64,000 bases of DNA. It comes from Mallotus nudiflorus (taxonomy: Eukaryota > Streptophyta > Magnoliopsida > Malpighiales > Euphorbiaceae). This document shows positions 13,001 through 25,339 of the stretch, piece by piece (within the stretch, counting starts at the first letter, position 1; each line of letters starts with the position of its first letter). The stretch spans positions 930,001 through 994,000 of the forward strand of contig CANTUR010000906.1 of assembly GCA_947683625.1 (NCBI GenBank). The letters are read 5' to 3'. Both the position numbers and the translations under genes were made by a program. The notes under the pieces are model-generated. The model worked only from the letters and a program-made list of their open reading frames with translations. It ran no database searches and was not told the origin of the DNA.

Positions 13001-13447
13001 AATGAGCAAAGAATATGGCTATATAAAAGAACAGGTTCCTATTTCTTTGCCTTCATTGACAGCATTTTAAAGATGGTAGGATTCACAGATTCAACATTTG
13101 TGATCACTGCTAAAGTTGTTGATGAAGACATATCGGAACGATACAAGAAAGAGATGATGGAATTTGGAGATTCTTCAATGTTCACCATCTTAGCTACAGC
13201 TGCAATGATCAATTTATTCAGCTTTGTTGGAGTTGTGAAGAAAGTGATGCTGAATTGGAGTGATGTCAGGATTTACGAGACAATGCCATTGCAAATCCTT
13301 CTCTGCATCGTTTTGATTCTCATCAACTTGCCATTGTATCAGGGCCTTTTCCTAAGGAATGATAAAGGCAAGTTGCCAAGCTCTCTAGCTTTGAAATCAT
13401 CTGTGTTAGCTCTTCTTTCTTGTACCGGTTTCATTTTACTGCGTTGA
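10035..13447 (+). CDS. Cellulose synthase-like protein, CslE type (gene 2 of tandem pair), 8 exons
   Basis: Inferred exons: 10035-10309, 10514-10835, 11085-11228, 11316-11447, 11620-11832, 11936-12163, 12253-12600, 12896-13447, joining to 737 codons without a stop. Exons 3, 4, 5 and 7 have exactly the lengths of their counterparts in gene 1 (144, 132, 213 and 348 nt), and all intron phases agree, so the two are tandem duplicates. Motifs: YLSDDGGS (exon 2), NVDCDMYSNN for DxD (exon 5), PVEDVITG and QHKRW (exon 7). The N-terminus has two predicted membrane spans; the C-terminal exon carries the hydrophobic spans following SPWSLSFAYV. Expected activity is GT2 glycosyl transfer in the endomembrane system; the exact glycan is unknown. 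Introns are shorter than in gene 1, and a 25-nt T run ends intron 6 closely behind the donor at 12164. Nothing suggests loss of function. Confidence 0.94.
10360..10485 (+). mobile_element. Possible tRNA-derived SINE fragment in intron 1 of CslE gene 2
   Basis: 'tggtctggtggtt' (box A-like, about 10418) is followed some 45 nt later by 'gcagagtttgaattctgcc' (box B-like, about 10457), and an earlier 'tggtctagcagtag' lies at about 10374. The spacing fits a Pol III internal promoter as in plant SINEs. It lacks a proper tRNA cloverleaf and has no clear tail, so it is a decayed fragment at best. Confidence 0.35.
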
Positions 13448-13609
13448 TTCTACGTTTTTCTATAACTATCATGATATGATACTGATACATGTGTTGTGAT
13501 TACTCTCTGATTTAGTTGTGACATAAATAAATATAATATAACTAATTCTGTGCAAATTTACTTCTAAAATTCATCCCAACAACGATGGAAGAGCTTTGAG
13601 ATTGGAAAG

Positions 13610-13894
13610 TGTTAGGAAAAAAGGAAATATTAAGAGAGGAAATATATTAAATTGTAGGCAAATCTCACTGTATGACTTTATTTCTTGTTCACATGAATTT
13701 ATAGTGTAAAAAATACATAGCAACTCATAACAATACATAATAAATATACTTAATTAAGAAGCTTCAATTTTGACAAAATTATTCTCCACCATGCATATCA
13801 AACAACTATACGTAACATAATTTTTTTTTTACCAAAATTAACCTTCACCATACAAACAAATATAGTTAGAAAATTTCTAGAATAGCTCTTGACA
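13610..13894 (-). repeat. Candidate 3' LTR of the copia element
   Basis: The block runs from 'tgttaggaaaaaagg' to 'aatagctcttgaca' and directly follows (on -) the end of the RNase H frame. TG...CA ends fit an LTR of about 285 bp, a normal copia size. The matching 5' LTR is not in the window and no good polypurine tract is visible, so the borders are tentative. Confidence 0.4.
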
Positions 13895-13904
13895 ACAAAT
13901 TAAT

Positions 13905-15180
13905 TATTGTCATCACTCCGCAATGATGTAAGAGCTGTTGCAAACTCCTAACTTTTCTCTTAGATCTTCAAACCTTGACTTCTGCAATCCTTTGGTGAAA
14001 ATGTCAGCTAACTGATCCTTAACATCACAATGCATTAACTGGACCTCCTCTTCTTATTCAGCCTCTCTAATTGCATGAAATTTAATCTTAATATGCTTAG
14101 TTTTTCCATGGAAAGCTAGATTTTTCACCATAGCAACAACTGACTTATTATTGCATAGAATAATTGTTGCTTTGGATTGCTTGAACATTAAATCTTCAAG
14201 AATTTTCTTGATCCACAGATCCTGGTTGACAACAATTGAGGCAGCAATGTACTCAACTTTTGTTGTTGACTGAGCTACACTACTTTGTTTTTTTGAACTC
14301 CAGCAAAACACGCCAAAACCAAATGTGAAAGAATAGCCTGAGGTGCTCTTCATATCATCTTGAGATCCTGCCCAGTCACTATCAGTGAAATTGATAAGAT
14401 TGAAAGCGATAGACAATCTGTAGAAGATCCCAATATCAATGGTACTTTGAATGTATCTTAAAACCCCTTTAGCAGCTTTAAAATGCAATTATGTAGGTGA
14501 ATGCATAAATCCTGATAGCATACTAGTGGCAAACATAATGTTTGGCCTAGTTCCATATAGATACAATAAACACCCAACCAAGCTTCTATAGATTGTTTCA
14601 TCAAAAAGACTAGAACCATCTTCTTTCTTCAACTTTTGTCTTTGGACAGTAGGTGTGCTCATAAACTTGCTATTTTCAATTTCAAACTTCCTGAGAATTT
14701 CACCACTATACTTCCTTTAAGAAATAAAAATTCCCTTTGAAGTTTGCTTAATCTCCATGCCAAGAAAGCAAGACATCTCTCCAAGATCATTCATCTTAAA
14801 AGGCTCCTTCATTTACATTTTGAATTGCCTTATGGCATTATCATTGCTTCCAGTCACTAAAATGTCATCTACATAAATAGAAACTATTAAAATCTCCTGC
14901 TTTGCATGCTTCACATATAAAGTTGCTTCATTATAGCTTCTCATAAACCGCAACTTCAATAGATAATTATTAATTCTAGAATACCAGGCTCTTGGGGCCT
15001 GTTTAAAGCCATAAAGCACTTTATTTAGCAAAAATACTTTATTAGGCTTATCTTTGTTGATGAACCATTCTGGCTGCTTAATGTAAATCTCCTTTTTTAA
15101 AACTTCATTCAAGAAGGCTAACTTTACATCCATATGAAATACTTTCCATCCTTTATGAGCTGAGATTGCTAAAAGCAATC
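13905..15180 (-). pseudogene. Copia reverse transcriptase and RNase H remnant
   Basis: Reading from right to left on -, 14813-15178 encodes the reverse transcriptase core with MDVKLAFLNEVL, YGFKQAPRAWY and the catalytic SIYVDDILVTGS. 14054-14488 encodes the RNase H part with TDSDWAGSQDDMKSTSGY, WSSKKQSSVAQST and LCNNKSVV. The frame runs on towards a typical copia C-terminus near 13912 (DQLADIFTKGL-like). Frameshifts lie between the blocks, so no full protein can be made. Confidence 0.88.
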
Positions 15181-16300
15181 CAAGTGTGTCATATATTGCT
15201 AAGGTGCAAATGTCTCAGTAAAATGTATTCTAGTTTACTAAGTATAACCTTTCACTACCAATCTTGCTTTATGCTTGTTGATGGAGCCACCTGCATTATG
15301 CTTGCACTTGAACATCCATTATACTATAATTACATTCTTATTACAAGGTCTGTCTATAAGCATCCAAGTTTCATTCTTATAAATCATCTTCAACTCCTCC
15401 TCTATAGCTGCTCTCCATTCAGGATGCTTTAAAGTTGTGTCAACATTTTGAGGCTTAAACAATACCGTATTGCACTTGTTGTATATGTCTTAAAGTGTTA
15501 TAGTTTCTTTGACAATAACCTTATCATCTGATCCTTCACCTTATGAAGTTGCATCTTGTTCTTGGAGAATGTTTCCAAAATTGGATACATGTTGAATGGA
15601 ACTTCATTTACCTTGTTCCTAGTTCCAAGCAGCATTCTTATCAACCATACACTTATGCTAACATGCACCTGCTGAGTTATAGGATTTAAAAATTCTATAA
15701 CCTTTAGAGGAACTGCTATACCTTTACAGATACTCTAACATCAGCTCTCTTATTAAGCTTATCTCTCTTGGCTTGAGGAACAAGAGAATAACAGAGACTG
15801 TTAAAGACTTTGAGATGAGCAACAGATGCTTTAACTTTAAATTAAGCCTTATAAGGAGTTTTTTCATTTAAAGCTCTGGTAGGAAGCCTAGTTTGCAAAT
15901 AAACTGTTGTATTTACCGCTTTTGCCCATAATTGCTTTGGCATTTCCTTCTCAAGCAGTAAGCATCTTGACATGTTCATGAATAACCTAGTTTTCCTTTT
16001 ACTTACACCATTTTGTTAAGGTGTATAAGTGACTGTTAATTGATGATGGATGCCTAACTTCTATAAAAAAGCTTCAAATTCATGAGATGTGTATTTTATG
16101 TCATTATTAGACTTTAAGGTCTTTATGAACTTGACACATGCAATTCTCCACTGTTGCTTTAAATTTTTGAAACATAGTGAACACCTCTGATTTTTGTTGA
16201 AGAAAACAAACCCAATAAAACCTGGTATAATCATCAATAAAGAGAAGAAAATATTTGCTTCCACCATATAAAGCAACACTCATAAGTCCATATATATATG
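15181..16300 (-). pseudogene. Copia integrase remnant (core and C-terminal part)
   Basis: On -, 16061-16279 carries LMIIPGFIGFVFFNKNQ, the degenerate form of the copia integrase core start (normally with an FIDDYTR motif). The region to its left reads TPQQNGVSKRK-like (normally QQNGVAERKNR) near 16015 and a VYLQTRLPTRAL segment near 15890. Several frameshifts and stops are present. Confidence 0.75.
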
Positions 16301-18527
16301 TGTAGACGGCGTGGTTTAGTGTGCGTTCATGATTTTAGCAACCGTGACACTGTTTGAGCTCAGGGCTCTAGAAAACACACTAACCACTGTCACAAAGACA
16401 TGGTGTGGAGATGAGGAGTCACCACCCAAGGTAATAACTGGGAAAAGTTGAAAAGGTGGTACTCAATTCCCTAAACGAAAGCTAGCACCATAACCAGGAG
16501 ATTCTGGATATGGAATACCAACTTATTTCAGTCCTGTGTTCATTTAGAATTACTTTATGAATTGTTATCTTATTCTCTATTTACATGCAATTTCATATAA
16601 ACCTAAAATAATCAACTCCAAGGCAAACTAGTCATGAAATATATAAGTAAATAATGCATTCAATAAATCACATAATCCCTAAGTTAGCCTAATCTACATG
16701 AATTTTAAATAAATGACCTAAAGTCTACATATTTTAAATTATAAGTGAACTTAAAGACCTAATTCCTTTTTTATTTTAATTAAATGAACCTACGTCTATG
16801 TATTTTAATTCTAAAAATGGGTCTAATTCTACATGTTATTGAATATTTAAATTAGTGGACCTAATTCTACATGTTTTAATTAAATAGTGATCTTAAATCT
16901 ACAAATTATGAAGAAAAGGGCTTAAATTAAATGGGTTAAGTCTAAATTAATTTAACTAAATTAGGTGAGCCTATGTCTAATTAACTAAATGGGCCTAAGG
17001 ATATTTTTAACCTAAAATCTAATTAATTATGGACCTAAAAATATATTTTAGTTAATTAAACCTAATTAATTATTAAGTGAGATGGGCTAAAAGAATTAAC
17101 TAAACTTAAATAAATAAATCAAAGCCTAAAATGGGCTTAAGGCCCCAAAAGCACATAAAAATAGTAAATAAGCCCAAAAACAAATAAAAACATAAAAGAA
17201 ACAATTAAATAAGATTAAACAGATAATTAAATTTATCCTTACTAAAACCCTAATTTTTATTAACATGCAACCTAAATTAATCTACTTCCTCCATTGATTT
17301 TAAATAATTACCTAATTGAAGCCTAATTTTACTAACCAATTAAATAAAAAATAAACAAACAACCATACATGTAATTTTATTACTTCCACTATTGGGGCTA
17401 TTATATTAATTCATAAAACAATTAATAAAATAAAAATACAGCAATAAATAAACATAAAGATAATAAAAATAAAATAAAACCCTAGAAACTAAGTCTTTAC
17501 GAGGCTATATTCATAGTCTTCCACGGACTTCTCATGAATTCATTCCCTACATGATCACCATGCGTTTTCTTCCATAATTACCACAAAAATAAAATAAAAT
17601 AATGATTAATGAACAAATTATGATAATAACTTGAAAGAATGATAATAAAAATAATAATATGAAAAAATAAATAAATAAACAAAGAATAAGAAGAAGATGA
17701 TATGATTATAAAGGATTTAGGGTACTCCTCAGATTGGTAGTTCACCATTCTTGATAAGCCTTTAAATCTTCTTCTTCAAAAATTCTCTATGAATCTTGAA
17801 TTAATTGTTAATGAAAGGAATTTAAAAAAAAATTCAAGAGAAAATCACGTCTTTCTTCCTCTCTTTTCTTTCTTCTTTTTCTTTTTCTCACGGCCTCTTT
17901 CCTTCTTCCTCTTTCTTCCTCTCTTCTCTTCTTTTTCTTTTTCTTTTTCTCACGGCCTCTTTCTTTCTTCCTTTTTCTCTTCACCTGACCTCCCTTTATA
18001 TAGTGAAATTAGGAAGCCTAACCTTAATCCTAATGTGATTCTAATTCCTAAAGTATAAAATTAATACTTAAAATTATTTTAGGAATTTTAAACTAGTTAG
18101 GACTAAATTAATTAGAAACTTTAAAGCAATTAAAAATGAATTAAAATAGGAAACAGAGACTGGAAGAATTCAATTCTGACCGGGATTGTGTAATTTCGAT
18201 CGAAATTGGTATAATTCTGATTGGAATTATATAATTTCGATCGGAATTATGTAATTCCAACTGGAGTTATATAATTCCGGTCAGAAATATGGAATTTCGA
18301 TACTTTTTTTTAACATTTAATTACAAAAAGGCCCTTAAAAAAATTTAAATTTTGCAATTAGGTCCTAAAAAGAACTTTGCGATTTAGTCCCTAAAAACAT
18401 TAAATCCTTCCTTTAAAAGCTGTATTTAAGCCCTTAGAATTTTTAAAGATTAAGTATCAAAGACATTTTCATCATTGGAGTCTTTTGCTGTATCCATAAC
18501 ATGTCATCCTGAAATTGAGTGTCTACA
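16301..18527 (-). mobile_element. Tat-type Ty3/gypsy LTR inserted in the copia element
   Basis: The reverse complement matches the LTRs of element D at 44144-47395 and 58565-60665. Shared blocks include the 'gaggagtcaccacccaaggt' box near 16410, the repeated 'ggcctaa/agacctaa' stretch at 16680-17160, and the termini tgtagacggc / gagtgtctaca. The 9 bp right of it (attgccccc) are the reverse complement of the polypurine end of D (gggggcaat), so a scrap of internal sequence is attached. The 5-bp flanks (atatg and attgc) do not match, so this is not a simple solo LTR. A pyrimidine-rich block at 17850-17990 (+ strand) lies inside. Confidence 0.85.
18172..18302. repeat. Cluster of 20-21 bp imperfect palindromic repeats
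   Basis: About six consecutive units of the kind 'aatttcgatcggaattatgt', each near-palindromic around GATCG or a variant, lie head to tail inside the Tat-type LTR. The same LTR position in element D (about 58790-58850) keeps only fragments (aattccgatcgatgg). Confidence 0.75.
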
Positions 18528-20225
18528 ATTGCCCCCCAACTATAACTTTTCATTAGCTCTCCAAGCTTAATTAATAGGAAATGATATCTAACTTAATTTT
18601 CCAAATTGATAGACATTACACACAGTAATGTTCTTATGTACAGAAGGCATATCAACCACCATGCCTTAACTTTGAAGAAGCTTCATAGAATAATAACTTG
18701 TATGACCAAAATTTTATGCTAAAGAACATTTTCATCTATCATAGTAGTGAGAGCTTGAATTTTTGTTTGATCCCATTCAAAAGAAAAACTTCTATTTCTC
18801 ATTTTGATAGAAAAAAGTTTAACACCATATGGATAAAAAACTTCACACTTTTTGTTTTTGAAAAACAAATTATAGTTCTTATCAAGTAATTGACCAACGC
18901 TTAACAAATTATACGTGATTTTAAGTACAAATAAAATATCAGTAATCATCTTTATACCTGAACGTGTTTGCACCAACATAGAGCCCTACCCTTTGACATC
19001 AACTAATCTGCCATCTCCAATCCTCACTTTCGAACAATAGCTCTTATCTAAAGTCTTAAAGCTTTGTAATCTTGAAGTCATATGATGAGTGCATCCACTG
19101 TCAATGAGCCATTCATTCGGATTCTAAGCTGCCACTAAATACTATTCAACAATAGTAGTAGTAAATAACTTCTTTTCTTAATCCTGAGTACTTTCATTGA
19201 CTTAAGCTAGTTATGCTTGAGGTTGTTGGTGTTTATTAGTTAGACAAAACCTCTCAATGTGTCCAAACTATTTACAACCCCTATATTGAACTCCTAGTCT
19301 TCTCCAACAATAATCATCACTATGATTAGTCTTTTTACAATAAAGGCATGGGGGATACTTCACTCTCCTTCTTCCTCTATTTCCTTGTTCATCTTTCTTC
19401 TCCTTTATGTTCTTTCTATTAAAACTTATTTTCCCACTTGACTCAACTTGTAACTTAAAGCTTTGAGAAGCTATAAGAGCCCCTTTTATTGACTTTTCCT
19501 CCTCCCTAAATGCTTTTATTTGTGCAATAACTTGTAGAGTATTTACAAGCTCAATAAGTGTGAGTATGGATAAGTCCCAAGTATACTTAAGATAGGAAAT
19601 CTTTGCTTTAAACCTCTTTGGCAGAGTCACCAGCACGTTCTTTACAATTCTTTTTTTTTGGCAATTCTTCTCCCATTAGCCTAATTTGGTTTACTACCTT
19701 TATGACTTTGTTAATGTAAGCCTTTACATTCTTAATCTCTTTCATTCTAAGAAGCACAAATTCCTTTCTCAAATTGAAGAGATGCATTTGTTTTGTTTTA
19801 TCACTCCCTTGGAACTCCATTTTCAACTTATCCTATACTTGCTTAGCAGTTTCACAAGCCATTATTCTTGTAAAAATGGTTTCATCAATAGCTTCATGAA
19901 GGGTACTCAAAGCTCTGAATTTTCTGAAACTCTTTCTTCATAAGTCTTTATCTGATTCAAAGTTGGATCTACTGGCGATTTAGTTTCTATTTCTTTTTCT
20001 ATTGCTTCCTAAAGTAGCAAACCTTTAAGGCAAGCCTACATTTTAATAGACTAAACATTATATTTTTCTCCTATGAAAATAGGAGGAGCTGAGCCTAAGA
20101 TGCTATTGTAGCTTGTAGCCATATCTCACGTACTCTTTTTTTGTTTGAATGTTTAAGGTATAGTGAAGAGCTTCCTAATTTGTTTTGCTCAAAACTTCTC
20201 AACAATCAAAGGAAAAAATTTCTTT
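18528..20225 (-). pseudogene. Copia gag, zinc knuckle and protease remnant
   Basis: On -, 19608-19826 encodes a UBN2-type gag segment (FNLRKEFVLLRMKEIKNV), and 19268-19636 continues with FREEEKSIKGALIAS and a CCHC knuckle of the form CLYCKKTNHSDDYC. Left of this, about 19085-19125, reads WLIDSGCTHHMTS, the aspartic protease active site. 18719-18979 reads ITDILFVLKITYNLLSVGQL, the usual pre-integrase segment. The rest up to 18528 is the GAG-pre-integrase domain, which ends in the LTR insertion. Frameshift near 19620 and several stops. Confidence 0.85.
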
Positions 20226-20237
20226 GCTCTAATACCA
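20226..20237 (-). promoter_or_regulatory. Primer-binding site of the copia element
   Basis: On - the bases read TGGTATTAGAGC, one mismatch from the initiator tRNA-Met complement TGGTATCAGAGC used by most plant copia elements. The site fixes the element's 5' end. The next base to the right is already the TG of the LTR of element A. Confidence 0.8.
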
Positions 20238-22083
20238 TGTTATGACCTGTATTTTTATTTATTAAATTAAAAGGGGAATTATTGAGTTTTAATTATTATT
20301 TTATTTAATTAGTGTTGAATGAAATATTTTAATTCCTTTTGATAATTATTTATGTATGTGTGGGTATAAGTATTTGGGTGAGATTTAATATTTTGTATTT
20401 TTAAATTATTTAAATATTTTATACGTACCTTTTGTACTTTGTACAATTATTTAAAAAAAAGTTAAACGTTAAAAATAATTTTTTTTCTTCTCTTCTCTCC
20501 CTCCCCCTTTTTTCTTCTTTTCCTTCTTCCTTTTTCCCTTATCCACCCAACACCACCACTAACCACCTCCACCATCACTACGCCAGTCAGCTGCCATGCT
20601 GCCACCTCTACCCGATGACACCACTAGCACCTCTAGCCACTGACGACATCTCCTTCCTCTTATTTCCTCTTCAGTGTCGGTTTGCTTTGGAGATCATCGA
20701 CGACGTTTCTAACTAGCTCAGACGCTGTTGTCAATTTTGTTTGAATGTCCTCCTCTTGGGCATTGTTTCCCTTCAATAAATTTTGTTGATCCGAGCTGGT
20801 AATAATTTTGATTTTGAGTAATTGATTTTGGGTTATTTGTAGTTAATTTTGTTAAATTGAGTTTGAATTTGAATTAATTAGATGTAGTTACTTTGGGATT
20901 AAATGCAATTGAGGTTGTGATGTAGCTAATGGTGATTTTTATTTAATTTAATGATTTTTTCAAATTTTTCAGGCTCGGTTATTGTTCACACTACTGTTTC
21001 GGGCTCAGAAAAATATTTTAGTTTTAATAAATTCTATTAATTATGTAGAGTAAACTTTGTGAAGAAATTTTTGTGAAATTCTTTATAGAATTTTAAATAT
21101 GAATTTTTGAAGGTTATGTTTAAATATATAAGTTTTAGAAAGTTATTAGAAATTAGTAAAATTATTTAATTTTAATTAAATTGTTGTTGATTATTCTGTT
21201 TTAGACTATTTTGATTAATAAAAGTATGAGAAATATTTTTTATAATTATTTACTAATTTTAATTAATAAGTTGTAATTTTGGGAAAATATATGAAAAATA
21301 AGTTTATTTATTATTTTGCAACCTTAAATGAACATTTTATTATTTTTATGATATAATTGAGTGATTTTGATAATTATTTACAATTTATGCTAATTTAATT
21401 GTAAAATGGAATTTTATTCCATTAATGAATTTTATTAGCAAAATATTATTTATAAACTAGAATTTTATTATTTATTTAGAAAATAATTTCTTTATTATTT
21501 TAATGATATATTTTGGTCATTTGAGAAAATTATATTATTTTTATATACTTTGTGATATTGGTTGTTGGTTGGGCGTGAAATGTAGTTCTGGGGTTCAACT
21601 CGAGATGTTGAACCTTGGAATACTTTGAAGTGTGTTTTTGTGCAGAATTGACTCTACTTTTAGTAGAGAGATGTCCATTTTAAAAAGAAGAATTTGTTGA
21701 ATTTTCAGTAGATTTCTCGTAAAATGTGACATAAGGTCTATATTAAATTTTGAGTGTTTTTAAAGCCGAGTTTTCTCTAGAAATTTAGAATATATAAAAT
21801 TAGGATTTTTATCCTAATTAATTTATTATTATTTTTATATATATGCATTGAGATTGAGGCTACAGGATGAGGCCAGTTGAGTCATCGTAGAGGAGTGCAT
21901 TCCACCTATGAGTTATTATTATATGTATGCATTGCATGTAGAAAATATTATTGACATCCATATTTCAAATAAATATGAATTTTATTATGCTATATTGTAT
22001 TAAGTGTTATTTATTATTTTTATTGCAAATATATATGTTTTCATATATATAAATGTGAATATTAATTATTATTAATGGATGCT

Positions 22084-22547
22084 CGTAATATCCCTTGTTT
22101 TTTAAATATTTTAATACTGTATTGGGATATGCAGTGTTAATAATTTTTGTATATATTTATGATATTTCGTGAGTTTGTATTTAATTAGTGTTAATTTTAA
22201 TTGTTTTATATTATTTTAAGTGCATTACGTAAAATTTTCCCGAGAATTCTATTTTTGGAAAAATTTTTACGTAAATAATTTACTATTAATTATTTTAATT
22301 AGATTTACACATTTGCATGAGCTCATATATATTTTTAAAAGTACTAAATAACGTATATATGTGTATTTATTTAGGTTTTAATTAATTACCCTAATATTTT
22401 ATTATTTATTAATTAGTTTTATTGTTATTTAATTATTTTTATTTAGTATATAAATTATTAAAATATTAAATTATATGTGTGTGGTGGGTAATTTTTCCAA
22501 GTATTATATTAATATACTATATTATAAATTATTAAACTATTATTAAT

Positions 22548-22580
<33 letters not shown>

Positions 22581-25339
22581 ATTCTTTTTATTTCTTTTTC
22601 TTTTCTATTCTATTTTCCCTTCTTTCCCCGACTTCCGTCCATCAACCCTCACCTCACTGCCTGTAACTTCCGATCACCAGCCGTCATAGTGCCTCCCGGC
22701 GTGCCACCGTCTTCTCCAGTAGCTTTGCCATCCCGATTGTCTTCCCCGGCGTCGATTAGCTTGACTTCCACCATTTTTGGTCGAAAATTCAAGCTTTCAT
22801 GGTTCTTCCTCCTCCGGCCACCAATCTTCACGTTTCTAGTGTCTTTGGACTCCTCAAGCAACGATGATCTTGATTCTAGCTTTGGTTTGAGCTCAAACTC
22901 TCTTAATTTTTCTATTTTTCAATTTTTCCAATTTGGCCGAAATTGATTTTTGAATTTTTTTGAGCTTTTCTTTGTGATTCATGAAAAGTCCCTTAACAAA
23001 TATTGATCCTAGTAGCTTAATCTTTATGTGTGAATTTTTGTAGAATTTTTGGAGATTATTTTATTTTTGAATATTTTAATATTATTTTCTAATTTTCGAA
23101 AATTAATTAATTAAATTATGAAATTTTGTTTTATGATAAATATAGGTGTTAAAATTAATTATAGGAAATTATTTGGAATTTTTATGAATTTCTATATATT
23201 TATTTTGAATTTAATTAGTTTAGGTAATTTTTGAAAAATAGGGTTAATTGTGTTTTTAATGGAAAGTAATTAGTTAATTGAGTTCAATTATTGATATTAT
23301 TGATAGATATATTGAGAAAATTAATTTCGTGCAATTATATTATTTTTGGTGAATCTTTGGAGTAATTTTAGTATATTTATATATATAAGGGCATTTTGGT
23401 AATTTTACCCTAAATTCACTAAAAATGTAATTAAATTGGTTTTAATAGTTATTTAGGGTATAAGAATGATTTCTACAAATTATTTAGTATTTTTAATTAA
23501 TTAAAACTATTTTTCGTGAATATTTTCAAATTATATATATAATATATGATTTTTCTAAATAAATGAATTTTATCGATTTTTACTGTGTTTTAGGGTTAAT
23601 TATGTAATTTCTACTTATAAAATGTATTTCTGTGATATAAGGGTATTTTTGGTATTTTTATATTGTTCTGTGAATTATGGACCTCGGTCGGTGATTTATA
23701 GTTTGGAGTCCGACTGAGGGATTTTGGTTGTGTTTTGTGTTTATTTTCAAAGTGTGTTTCTTTGCAGGGTCGGCTCTACTCTTTGAGTAGAGAGATGTCC
23801 ATTTTACAGGGGAGGTTCTGTCGGATTTTCGATAGAATTCTCGTAAAACGTGATGTTCGGTCGAACCCTAATTCTGATTTTCAATTATGTGTCTAATATT
23901 CTTGATCGAGTTTCTAGGATTTTCTGTTAGATTTATTCTGATGTCTGTTATTTTTGTTTGTTTAGTTGCACTGAGATCGAGGCCTAGTGGACCAGGCCCG
24001 TCGGACCCATCTCAAGGAGCGCACTAAGTGTGAGTTACTATTTTATATATATATGTTTAGGGTGCATGATTTAGAAATGTATGTGTTATTTTGATTAATT
24101 ATGCATAAATAATTCAATTAGTATTTAAGTTTACTTTTAGTTTATTTTGGTTTATTTTTATTTTATTTTCGGTATATTTTCAATTATATGCATATTTTGC
24201 TAATAAATTAAGTTTAAAATGTTTTTGAATATATTTCTAGTTTATTTTGTAATCTATCTGGATTTCTTTGACGTATATATACTCGAAATATACCTGATTT
24301 ACTTTTGGTATATTTCTAGTATATATATGGTTATTGTTGCTAATATATTTAAATTCATGCATCATTTTATTTTTATGAATGTATGCTTTATATTTTAATG
24401 AAGGATATCAATAGAACGTGCTACTTAGTGGGCAACATTAGGACCGAGTACGTACCGGTACGCTTATAGCATTTAGTCTATATTACTAACCATTTGTGGA
24501 TATTGATTGGATATGATTATTTGATGTGTGAGATATGGTTTAGAGGTGTGATTGCTGGAGCTCGGTTGACCTAGTGTCTCGGGGCCAATCACACCGACAG
24601 TCAGACTACTGGAGCTCGATTGACTTAGTGTCTCGGGGCCAATCTACTGTCCAAATGGATCAAGTGATTATATTGGAATAAGTGAGCCTGTATGGCTAGA
24701 GTATTGTCTAACACTGTTAGCGATTTTCTAGGGTTCTATTTGATCCTTCATAAACTGTGATTTTAAATAAAAATATATAAAATGATTTTATTGCATCTGT
24801 GTGTAATTGCTTGTATACATACATATTATATATATATTGCTGATTGCATGCATTGTCATTTAGTATGCATGTATATATATTATAGTAATTCACTCAGTGA
24901 GGTCTGACTCCCCTCCGTTGACTATTTTTCAGGAGAGTCATCGTCTTCAGACCTCAGTAGCAGGCCTGTACGCCGGATTTCTTCCGCCCCGGCTTCTTTA
25001 TGTAAACTGCTCACTTGAGTTTTATTTTATAATCTAGACACTGCAGTAGTTGTAAATAAATTAAGGGTTTTATGTATTATTTTTGTGTGGGATATGTACT
25101 TTGAATATTTGAACTGAAACTTGTATTAAAGGATTTATTTATATATGAGATATGAATTTGATTTAAATCCCATGGTGAATTATTATTTTGATATTTATGA
25201 TTTTATTTCTGCTGCATTAAATACTGTTATTATTATTATTGCATGTTTTATTTTATTTTTTAGGCTTGCTACGGGTTCCGGATTTGAAAGAATTCCAGTT
25301 CCCTAGCGCCGGTCATGGCCTCTATTTTGGGTCGTGACA
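22084..25339 (+). mobile_element. Solo LTR of the C family in the 5' LTR of element A
   Basis: It runs from cgtaatatccc (TG start mutated to CG) to gggtcgtgaca, 3256 bp, and is collinear with the 3249 bp LTRs of element C. It is flanked on both sides by ATGCT (22079-22083 and 25340-25344), a perfect 5-bp target duplication. No internal sequence follows, so it formed by LTR-LTR recombination. It has a short (TA)n at about 22554, a GC-rich leader at 22620-22870, and both hairpin modules (23774-23850 and 24899-24955). Confidence 0.95.
24899..24955 (+). other. Hairpin module 2 (representative copy, solo LTR)
   Basis: gaggtctga (24899-24907) pairs with tcagacctc (24947-24955), and inside it gactc (24906-24910) can pair with gagtc (24935-24939). 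Other copies: 345-400, 25906-25955 (gaggtctaa with ttagacctc, a compensated pair), 40944-40998 (gaggtc with gacctc), and on - 29693-29749, 37925-37981 and 49515-49571. It lies roughly 380-440 bp before the LTR end in every copy. Confidence 0.6.

Larger units (their letters stand above)
13610..20237 (-). mobile_element. Degenerate Ty1/copia retrotransposon, 5' LTR missing at the right
   Basis: Read on the minus strand, the order is primer-binding site (20226-20237), gag, zinc knuckle, protease, integrase, reverse transcriptase, RNase H, then a short candidate LTR. Integrase before reverse transcriptase is diagnostic for copia. Many stops and frameshifts break every domain. A Tat-type LTR (16301-18527) splits it just upstream of the integrase core. 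Directly right of the primer-binding site, where its own 5' LTR should begin, the LTR of gypsy element A starts instead. Confidence 0.9.
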
